Shown here one piece after another: positions 43,200-52,289 of a stretch of 64,000 nucleotides of DNA. This DNA comes from JAWXCB01 sp034440455. Lineage in GTDB: Bacteria; Bacteroidota; Bacteroidia; Chitinophagales; CAIOSU01. The notes beneath the pieces were generated by a model. It was not told where the DNA came from. It worked only from the letters and a program-made list of their open reading frames with translations, and made no database searches. Numbering within the stretch: position 1 is the first letter of the stretch; every line of letters starts with the position of its first letter. The translations under genes and the position numbers were made by a program. The stretch is taken from the NCBI GenBank assembly GCA_034440455.1, contig JAWXCB010000062.1, positions 6,053 to 70,052 on the forward strand. The letters run 5' to 3'.

Positions 43200-45626
43200 T
43201 CAGAACGTCACTTTGTATTGCATGGCGATGCTTCGCTGCTCACCGATGTTGCCGGGTAAAATCATATACTGACTGTTAAGCGCATTGAACAGGTGGAGGG
43301 AAAGCGTGTGTTGGTTGTTAATTGTACTGGACAAGATGAAGTCAACCAAATGCCAGCCGTTGAGATGGTCGTTGCGGAAAGCATAGGTGCCGGGAATAGC
43401 AAACAACAGCAGCTTGTCCACGTTCTCCATCCTGCTGAGGTAGCGGTAATTTGTTGTGAAGATCATAATGCCCCATCCAATGGTGAGGGACTGCGTGGCG
43501 GTGATTTTGCTGCGGTATTTGAGCGTGTAGGGAACATCGCGAATGTATTTATAAAAATCAGGGTCGGTGATGCCCACAGGAGGATTGAGGACGAGGATGG
43601 TTGCAGAATCGCCATCGAGTTCTTTCAATCCATCATAATTCACGGGTTGCAACAGGGTGACCCCTCCATTGTATGCAATAAGCAATTTGCGATGCTCAAA
43701 ACGAAAACCAAGATTGCCTTCAATGCCCTGAATACTCACGTTTGCGAGGTTTTGTGCTTTGAACGACAGGTTGGTCAATGATGATTTCGGAATATCAATC
43801 AGGAACTCAATCATATCCTGAAAGCGCATTAGAAATGCCGCTGCATCCAAGTAACCGCTGAATTTGGATGCAGCGCCCTTTGCTCCAAAATATTGCGTGA
43901 TTCCTATTTCTGCGCTATACCCTGTTTCGGGGTTGATATTCGGTGCGGGGTTGGTGCGTAATCCGCCCAAACTGATATTGGAAAAACGCTCATTGAGCGA
44001 AGCCGCGCGAACTCCCTGGGTGATGGATGCCCTGACGCGGGTGAATCGCAACACCTGATAGTTGATGGTGAAGCCTGCAAGCGGATGTCTTATCGTCAAG
44101 AGTTTTTCGGGTTGAAAGATGTAATTGATTTGAAACGTATCTCCAAACATTTTTTCATACTGAAACCGCGCGCCCGTTGTGATAATGATGCGATAGTCTG
44201 AAGATTCGAACTTGGACTTCAGCAGACGAAAAGTGGCGATGCCAAACTGCGCGAACTGCTGACTTGACGCTTCTCCCTGCGGGTTGTTGGTAGGATTACT
44301 GAAGCTATATTGATAGTTGCCCCCGGCAATGATGCTGAACCAGGGCTTAAACTGGCGGCTCCACGTAAATTCGTTCCAGCTTTGCAATGAATAGCCGCTG
44401 AGACTGGTGCTGCTCTCTGTATTCTGCCAACTGAAACGGCATTGCAGATTGTAAATATTCCCATTGGGTGATATGTATTTTAAGGAAGGGTCGGCTATCA
44501 CATAGTCGAGCGTCTGCCTGCTCAACGAGTTCAATCCGGGTTCGTGCGTATAGTTTGGATAGTCTTTCCAAAAAACAAACACGGCAGACTGTTCCCTGAG
44601 ATACTGGACATTGAATCCGATGGTGAGCCGGTTTCTTTTAAATGCGTTGTGCCATTCGTTGAGCGCCAGCACGCGGACACGGTTGTTGTATTCCTCGTTT
44701 CTATAACCAGCGTCTCTCACGAGGTCGCCCTGAGCGGTAAAATCCCAGGTCTTTCGGATGCGCTGGCTGCGGCTGAAGTGAAGCGATGAAACATAGGAAT
44801 TTTTTATTCCTTCCCAGTTGCGCACGGATGAATCCGGGGGCAGGAAAAAGCGCTGCGCAAATCGGATAGTGGTGCGTGGCGTATCCGAAGGTTTATCCAT
44901 GATGACATTCACCACTCCGCCCAGTGCGCTGCTGCCATAACGCAACGAAGCGGAGCCTTTAAGAACTTCCACGCGCTCGATATTGTCCGTAGCCAGCAGG
45001 TTGAAGTTGACAGTTGCTCTTTCCGCATTCATAGCGGGCATTCCATTGAGCAAAACCAAAACCCTTGAACCTGTGCCGTAGTTGAACCCGCTGCTACCGC
45101 GAATATTAATCTGGTTGTCTATAATGGTAACGCCCGTGACCATTTGCAAGCCGGATTTCAAATTAGTAGCTGCCTGTTGGTCGAGTTGTTGCTGCGTTAT
45201 TACTTCGATAGTTTGTCCCTCCGTTCCTCTTTCCGGCATTTTGCCTCCTTCTATTTCCACCTGTGGCAGAAGCAGATTTTCTTCCGTGAGCAAAGCATCA
45301 CAGGTCAGGTTTGTTTTGTTGTTCAGCGAAAGTCGGATGATGAATTTTTTAAAGCCAATCAAAGAAAATTGCAATAGAACACTATCAGATGATGGGATAG
45401 TTAAACTGTATTTGCCATTTTCATCTGCCAGGGTTACAATAGTTGTTTGCGCGCCAATAGCCTGTACAGTTGTGCCGGGTAGGGTAGTTCCGGTTGTTTT
45501 GGAAAGTATTTGACCGCTTATGCTTACATCCTGCGCCAACAACGGCACTGCGGTAAGCTGTAGCAATGTCAGGCAAAAGGATAGCAGCAACAACTTACCA
45601 AATAAAACGCTTTGTGCTGATTCCAT
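43200..45626 (-). CDS. TonB-dependent receptor with CarboxypepD regulatory domain
   Basis: The 808-residue protein has a signal peptide, a CarboxypepD_reg-like domain (about 34-115: ISGQILSKTTGTTLPGTTV), a plug domain (about 130-250: LKSGLQMVTGVTIIDNQINI and YGSSALGGVVNVI) and a 22-strand barrel. Ligand is not apparent. The reading frame overlaps the upstream T9SS gene by 32 bp, so translation may be coupled, or the start may be a later codon. Confidence 0.9.
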   Translation of the reverse strand: MESAQSVLFGKLLLLSFCLTLLQLTAVPLLAQDVSISGQILSKTTGTTLPGTTVQAIGAQTTIVTLADENGKYSLTIPSSDSVLLQFSLIGFKKFIIRLSLNNKTNLTCDALLTEENLLLPQVEIEGGKMPERGTEGQTIEVITQQQLDQQAATNLKSGLQMVTGVTIIDNQINIRGSSGFNYGTGSRVLVLLNGMPAMNAERATVNFNLLATDNIERVEVLKGSASLRYGSSALGGVVNVIMDKPSDTPRTTIRFAQRFFLPPDSSVRNWEGIKNSYVSSLHFSRSQRIRKTWDFTAQGDLVRDAGYRNEEYNNRVRVLALNEWHNAFKRNRLTIGFNVQYLREQSAVFVFWKDYPNYTHEPGLNSLSRQTLDYVIADPSLKYISPNGNIYNLQCRFSWQNTESSTSLSGYSLQSWNEFTWSRQFKPWFSIIAGGNYQYSFSNPTNNPQGEASSQQFAQFGIATFRLLKSKFESSDYRIIITTGARFQYEKMFGDTFQINYIFQPEKLLTIRHPLAGFTINYQVLRFTRVRASITQGVRAASLNERFSNISLGGLRTNPAPNINPETGYSAEIGITQYFGAKGAASKFSGYLDAAAFLMRFQDMIEFLIDIPKSSLTNLSFKAQNLANVSIQGIEGNLGFRFEHRKLLIAYNGGVTLLQPVNYDGLKELDGDSATILVLNPPVGITDPDFYKYIRDVPYTLKYRSKITATQSLTIGWGIMIFTTNYRYLSRMENVDKLLLFAIPGTYAFRNDHLNGWHLVDFILSSTINNQHTLSLHLFNALNSQYMILPGNIGEQRSIAMQYKVTF

Positions 45627-46416
45627 TGGGCGTTATCACCTGAAGCATGTAAACTCCAGTCGGATTTGAAAAGTCGAGTATGGTTTGGTTTCTCCCGGGC
45701 TGAATGAGGAGTGAACTGTTGAGAATTGTTCTGCCGGTTAAGTCAATTATCAGAAACTCAGAAAGGCAGCCGGTGACGGCTTGAAAATCAACCTGAATTT
45801 TTTTGCTTTGTACATGAGGTATCACCGAAATATTTTTCACAGGTTGAATGGAAGAAGTTGATAGCGTTTCTTCAATGGGAACCCTGTAAATAACGGGCCA
45901 AGGAAAATCACCGCAAAGCACACCGCCAAGAACACAGCCGTGTGGTTTCGTATAGATTGTCGCTCCGTTTGTAGCGCTGGTGTTAGCCTCTGTAGGCAAA
46001 CCATATAAATGGATGCATCCGAAGGCTTTGTTGCTGTTGGCGGGGGAAAACATTCCGGGAGTGTCCGATGGGTTGCCGCTGTACATTTCGTAAGTGATGC
46101 CGGGCGGCAATCCTCCGATTGAATCGAAAACCATATACTCCAGCATGGCGGTGACCGGAAAAGGTAAAGGTTGTCCCGTTTGCGGATTGGAAGATACTGT
46201 GATGGAGTTTTCAAAAATAAAATGGATGTGACGGTCATAAGGCTCGTTGACCAATGCGGGGGACATTTCATTCGAATCAGGAATCATGCACAAGGGGTCA
46301 GTGGCAACCTGAAGGGTGCAAGCAGAAAGACTAGGCACACATTGCGCTAACGAATGTTGAATCGCCATTGGGAACAAGACGGAAAAAGCGATGAATAACT
46401 TTACTAGTTTTTGCAT
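45595..46416 (-). CDS. Exported protein with a T9SS C-terminal domain
   Basis: The 273-residue protein has a signal peptide ending SLA-QCV and a cysteine-containing N-terminal region. The last 75 residues (from VIPHVQSKKIQVDFQAVTG) resemble a type A T9SS sorting domain. It precedes and overlaps the TonB receptor, so it may be a surface partner that binds the receptor ligand; this is inference from gene order. Confidence 0.78.
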   Translation of the reverse strand: MQKLVKLFIAFSVLFPMAIQHSLAQCVPSLSACTLQVATDPLCMIPDSNEMSPALVNEPYDRHIHFIFENSITVSSNPQTGQPLPFPVTAMLEYMVFDSIGGLPPGITYEMYSGNPSDTPGMFSPANSNKAFGCIHLYGLPTEANTSATNGATIYTKPHGCVLGGVLCGDFPWPVIYRVPIEETLSTSSIQPVKNISVIPHVQSKKIQVDFQAVTGCLSEFLIIDLTGRTILNSSLLIQPGRNQTILDFSNPTGVYMLQVITPNGISTKRFIW

Positions 46417-46493
46417 TGATGTTATATTAAAATTATATGGCTACTAAATTAAGTGAATTCCCGGGTGAACCCTAATCTGATTTTTTAGATGCA

Positions 46494-47651
46494 TCATTTA
46501 AGAATATCTTCTTTTATCTCCTTTTTCTTTCTGAAACGCGAGAAGAATCCCGGCAGTTTTTTAGAGGTATCCTTGAAATTGAAATCCAGTTTTACGAGCG
46601 GAGGTATGGTGTCGCCCAGCAGAAAGCCCCAGGGTTTGAGGGATTCGATGCGGTCGAAGATGAGTTTGATAAGCGCAGTGAGCGGAATGGCGAGGAACAT
46701 GCCGGGGATGCCCCACAGGGCGGCTCCTGCAATGACAGCGAGGATGCAGACAAGGGCATTGAGCTTCACTTTTGAGCCGACTATTTTAGGGACGAGGAAG
46801 TAATTATCTAAGAACTGAATGAATCCATACAGCAGAAAAACGTAGAGTATATAAATGGGTGCTTTGGTAACTAAGGCAATGATCATGAAGATTAAAACTC
46901 CGATTAGCCCACCGAGATAGGGGATGAGGTTGAGGAACGCCCCGGCAATGCCGAGCAGGATGGCGTATTCAATACCAAGAATGAGCAACCCCGCGGAATT
47001 GAGAACGGCTAAGATGACAAACTCCGCAAACAGACCAACGAGATAGTTTTGGATAATCCCTTTTGTTTCGGTTAATATTTCGCGCACTCTCTTGTCGTTG
47101 CCAACGCCAAAGAGCTGATGGATGAACTCAAGCAGGTGGGGCTGGTAAAATAAAATCATGAAAACATAAACGGGGGTGAGGAAGGTTGCCGTGAGCATGC
47201 CGCCCATCGAAGTGAGCGTGGAGCCGATGGCAGCGCTGCTGTTTTTCAGCAATTCGTCTTTTTCATGGATAATCCACGCGTTGATTTTCTGGGCGCTGAT
47301 ATTGAAATAACCGGAAGCCCATGCAACGGCACTTTCAATCAATTCCTGAAATTTATCTGTCAATTGCGGCAATGCTTCCCTGAACCTGCTTGCCTGTGAT
47401 GATAATAAGGCGATAAGCCCGGCAACTATCAAAAGGGTGATTAACAAAACGCCTGTGATAGCAACAGCGCGGTTTATTTTTTTCCTCACGAAGAAATTCA
47501 CCATCGGGCTAATGAGGATGGCGATGATGATCGCAAAAATCAAAGGAAGAATTATAGTCTGCCCGATGGACAACATGCTAACCAACACATAGAACCCGAT
47601 AAAGAGGAGCGATGTCTTTATGTAGAAAGGGAATTTGAAGGGCGTGTTCAT
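46494..47651 (-). CDS. AI-2E/PerM family transporter
   Basis: The 385-residue protein from the ATG at 47651 has about eight membrane helices and the typical conserved C-terminal motif FLVPKIVGSKVKLNALVCIL followed by GIPGMFLAIPL. This family includes TqsA and YdiK, which export small molecules; the substrate here is unknown. The longer frame from 47687 adds residues that do not look like a real N-terminus. Confidence 0.87.
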   Translation of the reverse strand: MNTPFKFPFYIKTSLLFIGFYVLVSMLSIGQTIILPLIFAIIIAILISPMVNFFVRKKINRAVAITGVLLITLLIVAGLIALLSSQASRFREALPQLTDKFQELIESAVAWASGYFNISAQKINAWIIHEKDELLKNSSAAIGSTLTSMGGMLTATFLTPVYVFMILFYQPHLLEFIHQLFGVGNDKRVREILTETKGIIQNYLVGLFAEFVILAVLNSAGLLILGIEYAILLGIAGAFLNLIPYLGGLIGVLIFMIIALVTKAPIYILYVFLLYGFIQFLDNYFLVPKIVGSKVKLNALVCILAVIAGAALWGIPGMFLAIPLTALIKLIFDRIESLKPWGFLLGDTIPPLVKLDFNFKDTSKKLPGFFSRFRKKKEIKEDILK

Positions 47652-47696
47652 TTGTGTGCGCAGCTTGTAAGCGTAGCAACATGCCACGCCCGTGGA

Positions 47697-47996
47697 TTAC
47701 TTGTGCTTCTTTTTCAGTAATACATTTTTCAAAATCAATTCCAAATCTTTCCAGACCTGCATCAGGAATACGGGAAGAATATTTTTGACGTTCGAACTAT
47801 AAATTCCGATGATAGACAGCGTGAAGAAATACAAGCTGGTCATTAAAATCAGGATCCCTATCACCATCGGGTTGATGTTAGGCAGCGTGCTGGAAGAGTA
47901 ACACCCGCTGGAACTGCAATTAATGTTCATGATGGGAACAGATATAATCAGTAAGAAAAGACTGACAATCAAGCCAATGATTGATAACACTTTCAT
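47697..47996 (-). CDS. Small membrane protein (99 aa)
   Basis: The protein has two or three hydrophobic helices (about 3-24, 44-66) with a Cys/Ser-rich loop (NCSSSGCYSSS) between them. I recognise no family. It lies 45 bp upstream of the AI-2E transporter gene and could be co-transcribed. Confidence 0.6.
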   Translation of the reverse strand: MKVLSIIGLIVSLFLLIISVPIMNINCSSSGCYSSSTLPNINPMVIGILILMTSLYFFTLSIIGIYSSNVKNILPVFLMQVWKDLELILKNVLLKKKHK

Positions 47997-48045
47997 AATT
48001 GCCTCCTTCTTTTAAACTCCTGCGAATGAACATGCTGCTAATGGC

Positions 48046-48195
48046 TCAAGCATTCCTGCGAATCATCCGAAGCAGCACAGCAATCACTGCAATTACCAAT
48101 AAGATATGGATGATTCCACCCGCATGAAAAGCAAAGAATCCCACCGCCCATCCTATTACCAGGATTACGGCAACAAGATAAAGTAAATTGATCAT
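48046..48195 (-). CDS. lmo0937/DUF5670-type small membrane protein (49 aa)
   Basis: A 49-residue protein starts with the ATG at 48195 and reads MINLLYLVAVILVIGWAVGF followed by FAFHAGGIIHILLV and a short basic tail (RMIRRNA). This two-helix arrangement with a central FHxGG matches lmo0937-type proteins. Such small proteins are often induced by stress. It is easily missed because of its size. Confidence 0.75.
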   Translation of the reverse strand: MINLLYLVAVILVIGWAVGFFAFHAGGIIHILLVIAVIAVLLRMIRRNA

Positions 48196-48325
48196 GATTT
48201 TGCATTTTTCGTATCTCGCAAACTGACGGGTCAGGAGGTTAAAAATTTTTTAACAACACAAACATAGATCGCTACCTGTTTAAAAGTAATGATATAAGTC
48301 ATTTAATGGGTAATCCAACCCGCAT

Positions 48326-49174
48326 TCATTGAAGAGAGTTCTTGTCACTTCTAATAATTATCTCAACAGTGTCCTGCGGCTCATCTACCATCGAAACATG
48401 CAGCTTGCCATAAAGGCTATATTCTATTTCATCTTTTTTGAAAGCGAAGTTCCAGGCAGTGCGGGCAATTTTCAGGTCGCCTACTTGCACAGCGGTTTCT
48501 ATAAAAGTCGTATCGGTTTTTTTCAGTTGCACCGGTTCGGTTATTGAAATGGCGCCATCAAACAATTTAGGAAAGTCAAGTTTGAACGAACCGTCAAGGA
48601 GCATGAATTCAAACTGATTAAGATTAATGACTTGCAAAACAGCGCTCAGGGATATTTCGTGTAACCGTAGTTTTTCAAGGTCAATATCCCGGATTGTAAC
48701 TTCCGGAGGTATCGGAACCTTGATGCGCTTGGTAATTGTAAATGGGACCAAATTATTTCCCTTGCCTGGCAAGCGCAAGTATGGTTCGAGTTTTATGATA
48801 AGGTAGGTGCTGTCTTTTACCTGCAATTTATCTATCGTGGAGAAAAGCCTGTCTTTATCCATGCCCAGCGGAAGGTCAATGATGGTGTCGGCAGTTTCAC
48901 TGCCAAATTCTTTTATGCCGCTTGAAAATTCAACTGAATCAAACGAAACAATGTAACGCATGCTGTCAAGCAGCCTGTCTGCGATGGCATTGTTAGGAAC
49001 GACCACTCTTATTTTTAAAAAAATGCTATCAGGTTCCAACGTGATATAAACGCGGCTGATTTTAATCTGCTCAGGGAGCTTGATAGTTATCCAACGCCTT
49101 ATTCCGAAAACCAGAAGAACCAAAGCCCCAAGCAAAATGGATACAATGAGGATAATCCGATTCCTCTTTTTCAT
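48326..49174 (-). CDS. LEA type 2-like membrane-anchored protein
   Basis: The 282-residue protein has one N-terminal membrane helix (about 6-28) and an all-beta periplasmic body with two LEA14/WHy-like segments (residues near 50-70 and ISLSAVLQVINLNQFEFMLL). LEA-2-type proteins are linked to desiccation and stress tolerance. I am moderately sure of the fold and not of the function. Confidence 0.6.
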   Translation of the reverse strand: MKKRNRIILIVSILLGALVLLVFGIRRWITIKLPEQIKISRVYITLEPDSIFLKIRVVVPNNAIADRLLDSMRYIVSFDSVEFSSGIKEFGSETADTIIDLPLGMDKDRLFSTIDKLQVKDSTYLIIKLEPYLRLPGKGNNLVPFTITKRIKVPIPPEVTIRDIDLEKLRLHEISLSAVLQVINLNQFEFMLLDGSFKLDFPKLFDGAISITEPVQLKKTDTTFIETAVQVGDLKIARTAWNFAFKKDEIEYSLYGKLHVSMVDEPQDTVEIIIRSDKNSLQ

Positions 49175-49184
49175 CGGAGATGAT

Positions 49185-49301
49185 TCAACATTTGCCGAGC
49201 AACCAGTAGAGCAGAACGAAAATCAGGATAGTAGAGAAGCATCCACCCCCCAACTTATAAGCTCCAAAACCGGCAAAGAGTGTTTTGAAAAAATTATTCA
49301 T
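49185..49301 (-). CDS. Very small conserved-looking membrane protein (38 aa)
   Basis: A 38-residue protein begins at the ATG at 49301: MNNFFKTLFAGFGAYKLGGG, then CFSTILIFVLLYWLLGKC. A Gly-Gly-Gly-Cys turn followed by a hydrophobic helix ending in GxC is a pattern I know from tiny Bacteroidota membrane proteins. The function is unknown. It lies 10 bp upstream of the LEA-like gene on the same strand. Confidence 0.65.
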   Translation of the reverse strand: MNNFFKTLFAGFGAYKLGGGCFSTILIFVLLYWLLGKC

Positions 49302-49420
49302 ACATGCGGAGTTAATTTTTCATTCCTACACCTAAAATACTGATACCCTGTTGAAAAACAAACAATTGGTTGAAGTGAGTTTAGGCAGAAAGTAAATTTA
49401 AGATGCGCATTCATTCAATT

Positions 49421-49837
49421 TCAGAAAATGGTTTCATGATTGGCAGCGCCATTTATCTTCGCTTCCCGCTTGCTCCTGATGATTCTTAAAAGCCCTTTTC
49501 CCATTGATAGAGCAGCTTCAGGATTTTTTGTTACACTGGTAATTCCGAATAATACAACAGAAGTGAACAGTTTCTTTAGTGGAGTGTTTGATACGCTTTC
49601 AAGTGAAATTTTTAAAAGATAACCTGCTGTGAGACCGACAGAGGTGTTGAGGATGTCGTGCTTTAAATCCTGTGATTCTGCTGCTTCTTTGAACGTGCTT
49701 TTGATGAGGTTAATCGGCTTGATGCTTTCAAAGGCGAACTTGAATTGTTCTTTCAGCATCTGCCCTTCCTCTGCGTGTTTGACTTCTAATGCAAGGATGG
49801 CAGCCCGGAGCTTTGTTGATGAATCTATATTTTTCAT
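49421..49837 (-). CDS. Hypothetical protein of the ytxH-holin-X operon
   Basis: From the ATG at 49837 the protein has 138 residues, begins with MKNIDSSTKLRAAILALEVK, and carries a hydrophobic region near the C-terminal third (LKKLFTSVVLFGITSVTKNP). I know no domain. The 8-bp gap to the holin-X-like gene indicates a common transcript. Confidence 0.7.
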   Translation of the reverse strand: MKNIDSSTKLRAAILALEVKHAEEGQMLKEQFKFAFESIKPINLIKSTFKEAAESQDLKHDILNTSVGLTAGYLLKISLESVSNTPLKKLFTSVVLFGITSVTKNPEAALSMGKGLLRIIRSKREAKINGAANHETIF

Positions 49838-49845
49838 GCTGTTGC

Positions 49846-50187
49846 TTATTGAAGCGCGTGTGTGATGATTAATTCGCTGACAGGTTTTTTTATCCATTTG
49901 TGCAGAAAAAAATGCAACACGATTCCTCCCACAAGATAAAATGCCGCAACAATAAAAAAACCATAATAAGATTTGCCGAGCATCTCACCCAGCATCAGCG
50001 CAATGCCGATGTTCAGCACCAATGCGAACAGGGAGAGCATGATGATGGCGCTGAGGCGTGAGACCAATTCAGTTATCACTAAGGTGAACATCTCTACGGT
50101 TTTCAACTTTGAAAGCTCGTAGCTTGTTTTACTGTATGATTCAACCCGCTCAAATAAACTTTCAATTTGGCTTGCTGGAATTTCCAT
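49846..50187 (-). CDS. Holin-X/DUF1469-like small membrane protein
   Basis: From the ATG at 50187 the protein has 113 residues: an amphipathic N-terminal part (MEIPASQIESLFERVESYSK) and two or three membrane segments with SRLSAIIMLSLFALVLNIGI and FFIVAAFYLVGGIVLHFFLH. This matches phage-holin-superfamily (Actinobacterial holin X, DUF1469) proteins found beside ytxH in Bacteroidota. It is probably not a lysis protein; the role is unknown. Confidence 0.75.
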   Translation of the reverse strand: MEIPASQIESLFERVESYSKTSYELSKLKTVEMFTLVITELVSRLSAIIMLSLFALVLNIGIALMLGEMLGKSYYGFFIVAAFYLVGGIVLHFFLHKWIKKPVSELIITHALQ

Positions 50188-50198
50188 GTTGCTTATTT

Positions 50199-50369
50199 TT
50201 AGTTGTGAGAGAAGATGCAGGCGGGTAACAGGAGATAAAGCACACGGAATTCGCCCGCTGCTACATAGCACCACAAGCCTTTGTTTGACCAATCTTGTTC
50301 AATTTCAATAATGATAGGGTATTTGATTTGGTAATCAGACACAAACACATCCGGTAGCAGTTCTTCCAT
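50199..50369 (-). CDS. Small hypothetical protein (56 aa) in the ytxH operon
   Basis: The ATG at 50369 opens a 56-residue frame (MEELLPDVFVSDYQIKYPII). The start context (AAGCAAC-like bases before ATG) resembles those of the neighbouring operon genes. The sequence ends hydrophobic (LLLPACIFSHN). I recognise no family. Confidence 0.5.
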   Translation of the reverse strand: MEELLPDVFVSDYQIKYPIIIEIEQDWSNKGLWCYVAAGEFRVLYLLLPACIFSHN

Positions 50370-50424
50370 GTTGCTGTTTTTTTGATTGAAGAATATGCGC
50401 CAGGAATTACCCTGGCGCATTCTT

Positions 50425-50706
50425 TTACCTTGAGGCAGCGTTCACCACTGCTTCAACTTCTTCCGGTTTTGGTTGTCCATCTTTCGACATGCGGTGTGTG
50501 ACTTCTTCTTTCACCGTTTCATATTTCTTGTTGATGCTTTCAATGAACTCATTGAATTTCTCTTCCAGACCTTCAACGTACTCATCGCTTTTTTTGGAAA
50601 TTTTCTTCCGCGTGTTTGAACCTTTATCGGGAGCGAATAAGATTCCTAAGGTAGCGCCAACGGCAGCTCCTGCCAGTAAGCCTAATAATACTTTTCCTGA
50701 ACTCAT
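50425..50706 (-). CDS. YtxH domain protein
   Basis: The ATG at 50706 gives a 93-residue protein with the YtxH pattern: MSSGKVLLGLLAGAAVGATL followed by GILFAPDKGSNTRKKI. The remaining residues form a charged coiled coil. YtxH-type proteins are general stress proteins of unknown mechanism. It is the first gene of the operon that continues to 49421, and a well-preserved stress element lies 40 bp upstream. Confidence 0.88.
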   Translation of the reverse strand: MSSGKVLLGLLAGAAVGATLGILFAPDKGSNTRKKISKKSDEYVEGLEEKFNEFIESINKKYETVKEEVTHRMSKDGQPKPEEVEAVVNAASR

Positions 50707-50745
50707 GTTATTTGATTTTAATTGTGATTTAAATAATGACAAGTA

Positions 50746-50815
50746 CAAAGGTGAGTCCATCTCTGATGATTACCGTTACACAATTACGGGAAAGAGTTAC
50801 ATCATTCACACATTT
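50746..50815 (-). promoter_or_regulatory. Stress element copy H with -7 box (ytxH operon)
   Basis: The minus strand has AAATGTGTGAATGATGTAAC, then AATTGTGTAAC, then 21 nt, then CACCTTTG (50753-50746). All parts match the consensus. Confidence 0.75.
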
Positions 50816-50894
50816 GATGGGTGAAGGAAGGAGGAGATAACTTCAACTTTTCAAAAATTCATCACATAGATGCGATGAAAATGATGCAATGTTT

Positions 50895-51518
50895 TTATGA
50901 AATGAATTCTTTAAATTGTTCCAATATCATGTAAGATGCCGGAGGCGAACCCCATTCCGTATGAGCATCAACCCAATCATCAAAATACGGAGTAGCTAAT
51001 AATGCTTTTACTTCTTCTATCAGGTACTTTCTCAATTCAGGAGCGCTTTGACGTAATTCTTCCCAAATATTTGCTCTGTTTTCAAGGATGTACACAATGT
51101 CCTCAAAATCTTTACTTGTTATTCCATTTCCTTTACCTCGTTCTTTAAAGGCTTCCAGTTTACTTGCAATAAAAAAAGGCGCATCGAATATTTTCACAAC
51201 ATGCTCTTTATCTATCGTATAATCTATAGCAGTCTTAAAGCCTTCTGAGTACCAGCGACTTTTGAATCCTAAAACTTCTCCTGTTGTTGGCATCACATCA
51301 ACAATAATATCCTGCACGATGTACCTGCAAATGATATTGGATGTCATATCGTTTTTGAAACCAAGCTCTATGAATTGTTTGTCAATTTCTGCGTAGCTGC
51401 TATATGTCATTACCTCCACAACCACGTCCACATCTTTCGTAGGTCTTGCTTCTGAGGAGAAATCATCTGCATATAAGGAAACACTTGCACCGCCAACGAA
51501 AACTATTTTTTCCCGCAT
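50895..51518 (-). CDS. Nucleotidyltransferase-fold protein (AbiEii/DUF-type)
   Basis: The 207-residue protein has the polymerase-beta-like nucleotidyltransferase signature: FVGGASVSLYADDF with GG-S, then RPTKDVDVVVE with DxD, and a third acidic position in IIVDVMPTT. It is related in layout to AbiEii-type toxins. It is preceded by an HTH gene with a premature stop. Together they resemble a type IV toxin-antitoxin-like or defence pair, but this is inference. Confidence 0.75.
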   Translation of the reverse strand: MREKIVFVGGASVSLYADDFSSEARPTKDVDVVVEVMTYSSYAEIDKQFIELGFKNDMTSNIICRYIVQDIIVDVMPTTGEVLGFKSRWYSEGFKTAIDYTIDKEHVVKIFDAPFFIASKLEAFKERGKGNGITSKDFEDIVYILENRANIWEELRQSAPELRKYLIEEVKALLATPYFDDWVDAHTEWGSPPASYMILEQFKEFIS

Positions 51519-51558
51519 CGTCCCAAAAGCGGTCTAGACCGCTTTTATGTTATCAATA

Positions 51559-52068
51559 TTAGCCTGGTGACTCATTCAGCAGCATTTTATCCAATTCAGA
51601 ACTTGCAATCTCAATCTCTCTTGTTCGTCCTATCCTAAGAACATCCGTTAACGCCAACAGCTTATATAGTAGTTCATCATTGTGAACAGCGAGTATCTGA
51701 TTGGGATAATAGAGTTCAATAACATTACCTCTAACTGAACCTTTAATAGAAGGACAGACATATATCAAATCACTGTTAAAATGCTGTTTCATGAAAGGGT
51801 GCGCATGAGCGGTTGGGATCCCTTTTGCCATCGCGCCTCCAGTAGGCGGAAAAACATACCGGAGACCATGTTTAAGAAACTCAAAGAAATTTTTTCGTTT
51901 AACACGGGTTTTGTTGTAATCCATCAAATCCGCAAAGCTGCTCCTGTTTATAGATTCTGAAACCTCCGAAGGACTGATATGGAGAGATTAAGATAAGTCT
52001 TTAAATTTCCATTCCTTTTCACCGATAGCAACTATTTTGAGCAGTATTACTATATCTTGTGGACGCAT
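51559..52068 (-). pseudogene. HTH (AbiEi/MarR-like) gene with an in-frame stop at codon 27
   Basis: From the ATG at 52068 the frame encodes MRPQDIVILLKIVAIGEKEW and KFKDLS, then a TAA at 51990-51988, then continues in the same frame with SLHISPSEVSESINRSSFAD and a C-terminal domain ending near NESPG. Homology-like features (a winged-helix N-terminus plus HGLRYVFPPTGG) run across the stop, so a single TTA-to-TAA change could have created it. It is the likely partner of the nucleotidyltransferase at 50895 and appears to be inactivated, unless read through. Confidence 0.7.
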
Positions 52069-52094
52069 GCTCCTGTGCTTACTCATAAGACAAC

Positions 52095-52272
52095 CTAAAC
52101 AATAATTCGCAATTTGCGAATTGCCATAAAACCGACCATTGAATTTCATCTAATCCACCTGATGCTTCGATCTGATAGATGGAAGTTGCTTCAAGAAGAA
52201 TTAAGGGTGCAGAATATTAAAGATTACAGGATATGGGATGATGTGTGGGACATCTTCCACTCAGGCTTGTGA
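52095..52272 (+). pseudogene. Glycosyltransferase-like N-terminal remnant
   Basis: A short frame from a TAA at about 52092 to TGA 52270-52272 encodes EFHLIHLMLRSDRWKLLQEE followed by LRVQNIKDYRIWDDVWD. This resembles the opening of GT25-like or similar enzymes (HxIHL, R-x2-R, then QNIxxYxxWDG). The rest is missing. It could also be chance. The last bases lie 18 bp from the end of a convergent gene. Confidence 0.35.
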
Positions 52273-52289
52273 TTCGGTATAAACCAATT

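Noticed and set aside
52104..52122. Palindrome AATTCGCA-ATT-TGCGAATT 36 bp upstream of the HTH pseudogene
   Set aside because: It would suit an operator of the HTH gene, but it also lies inside the reading frame of the glycosyltransferase-like remnant. I did not list it as a separate regulatory feature.
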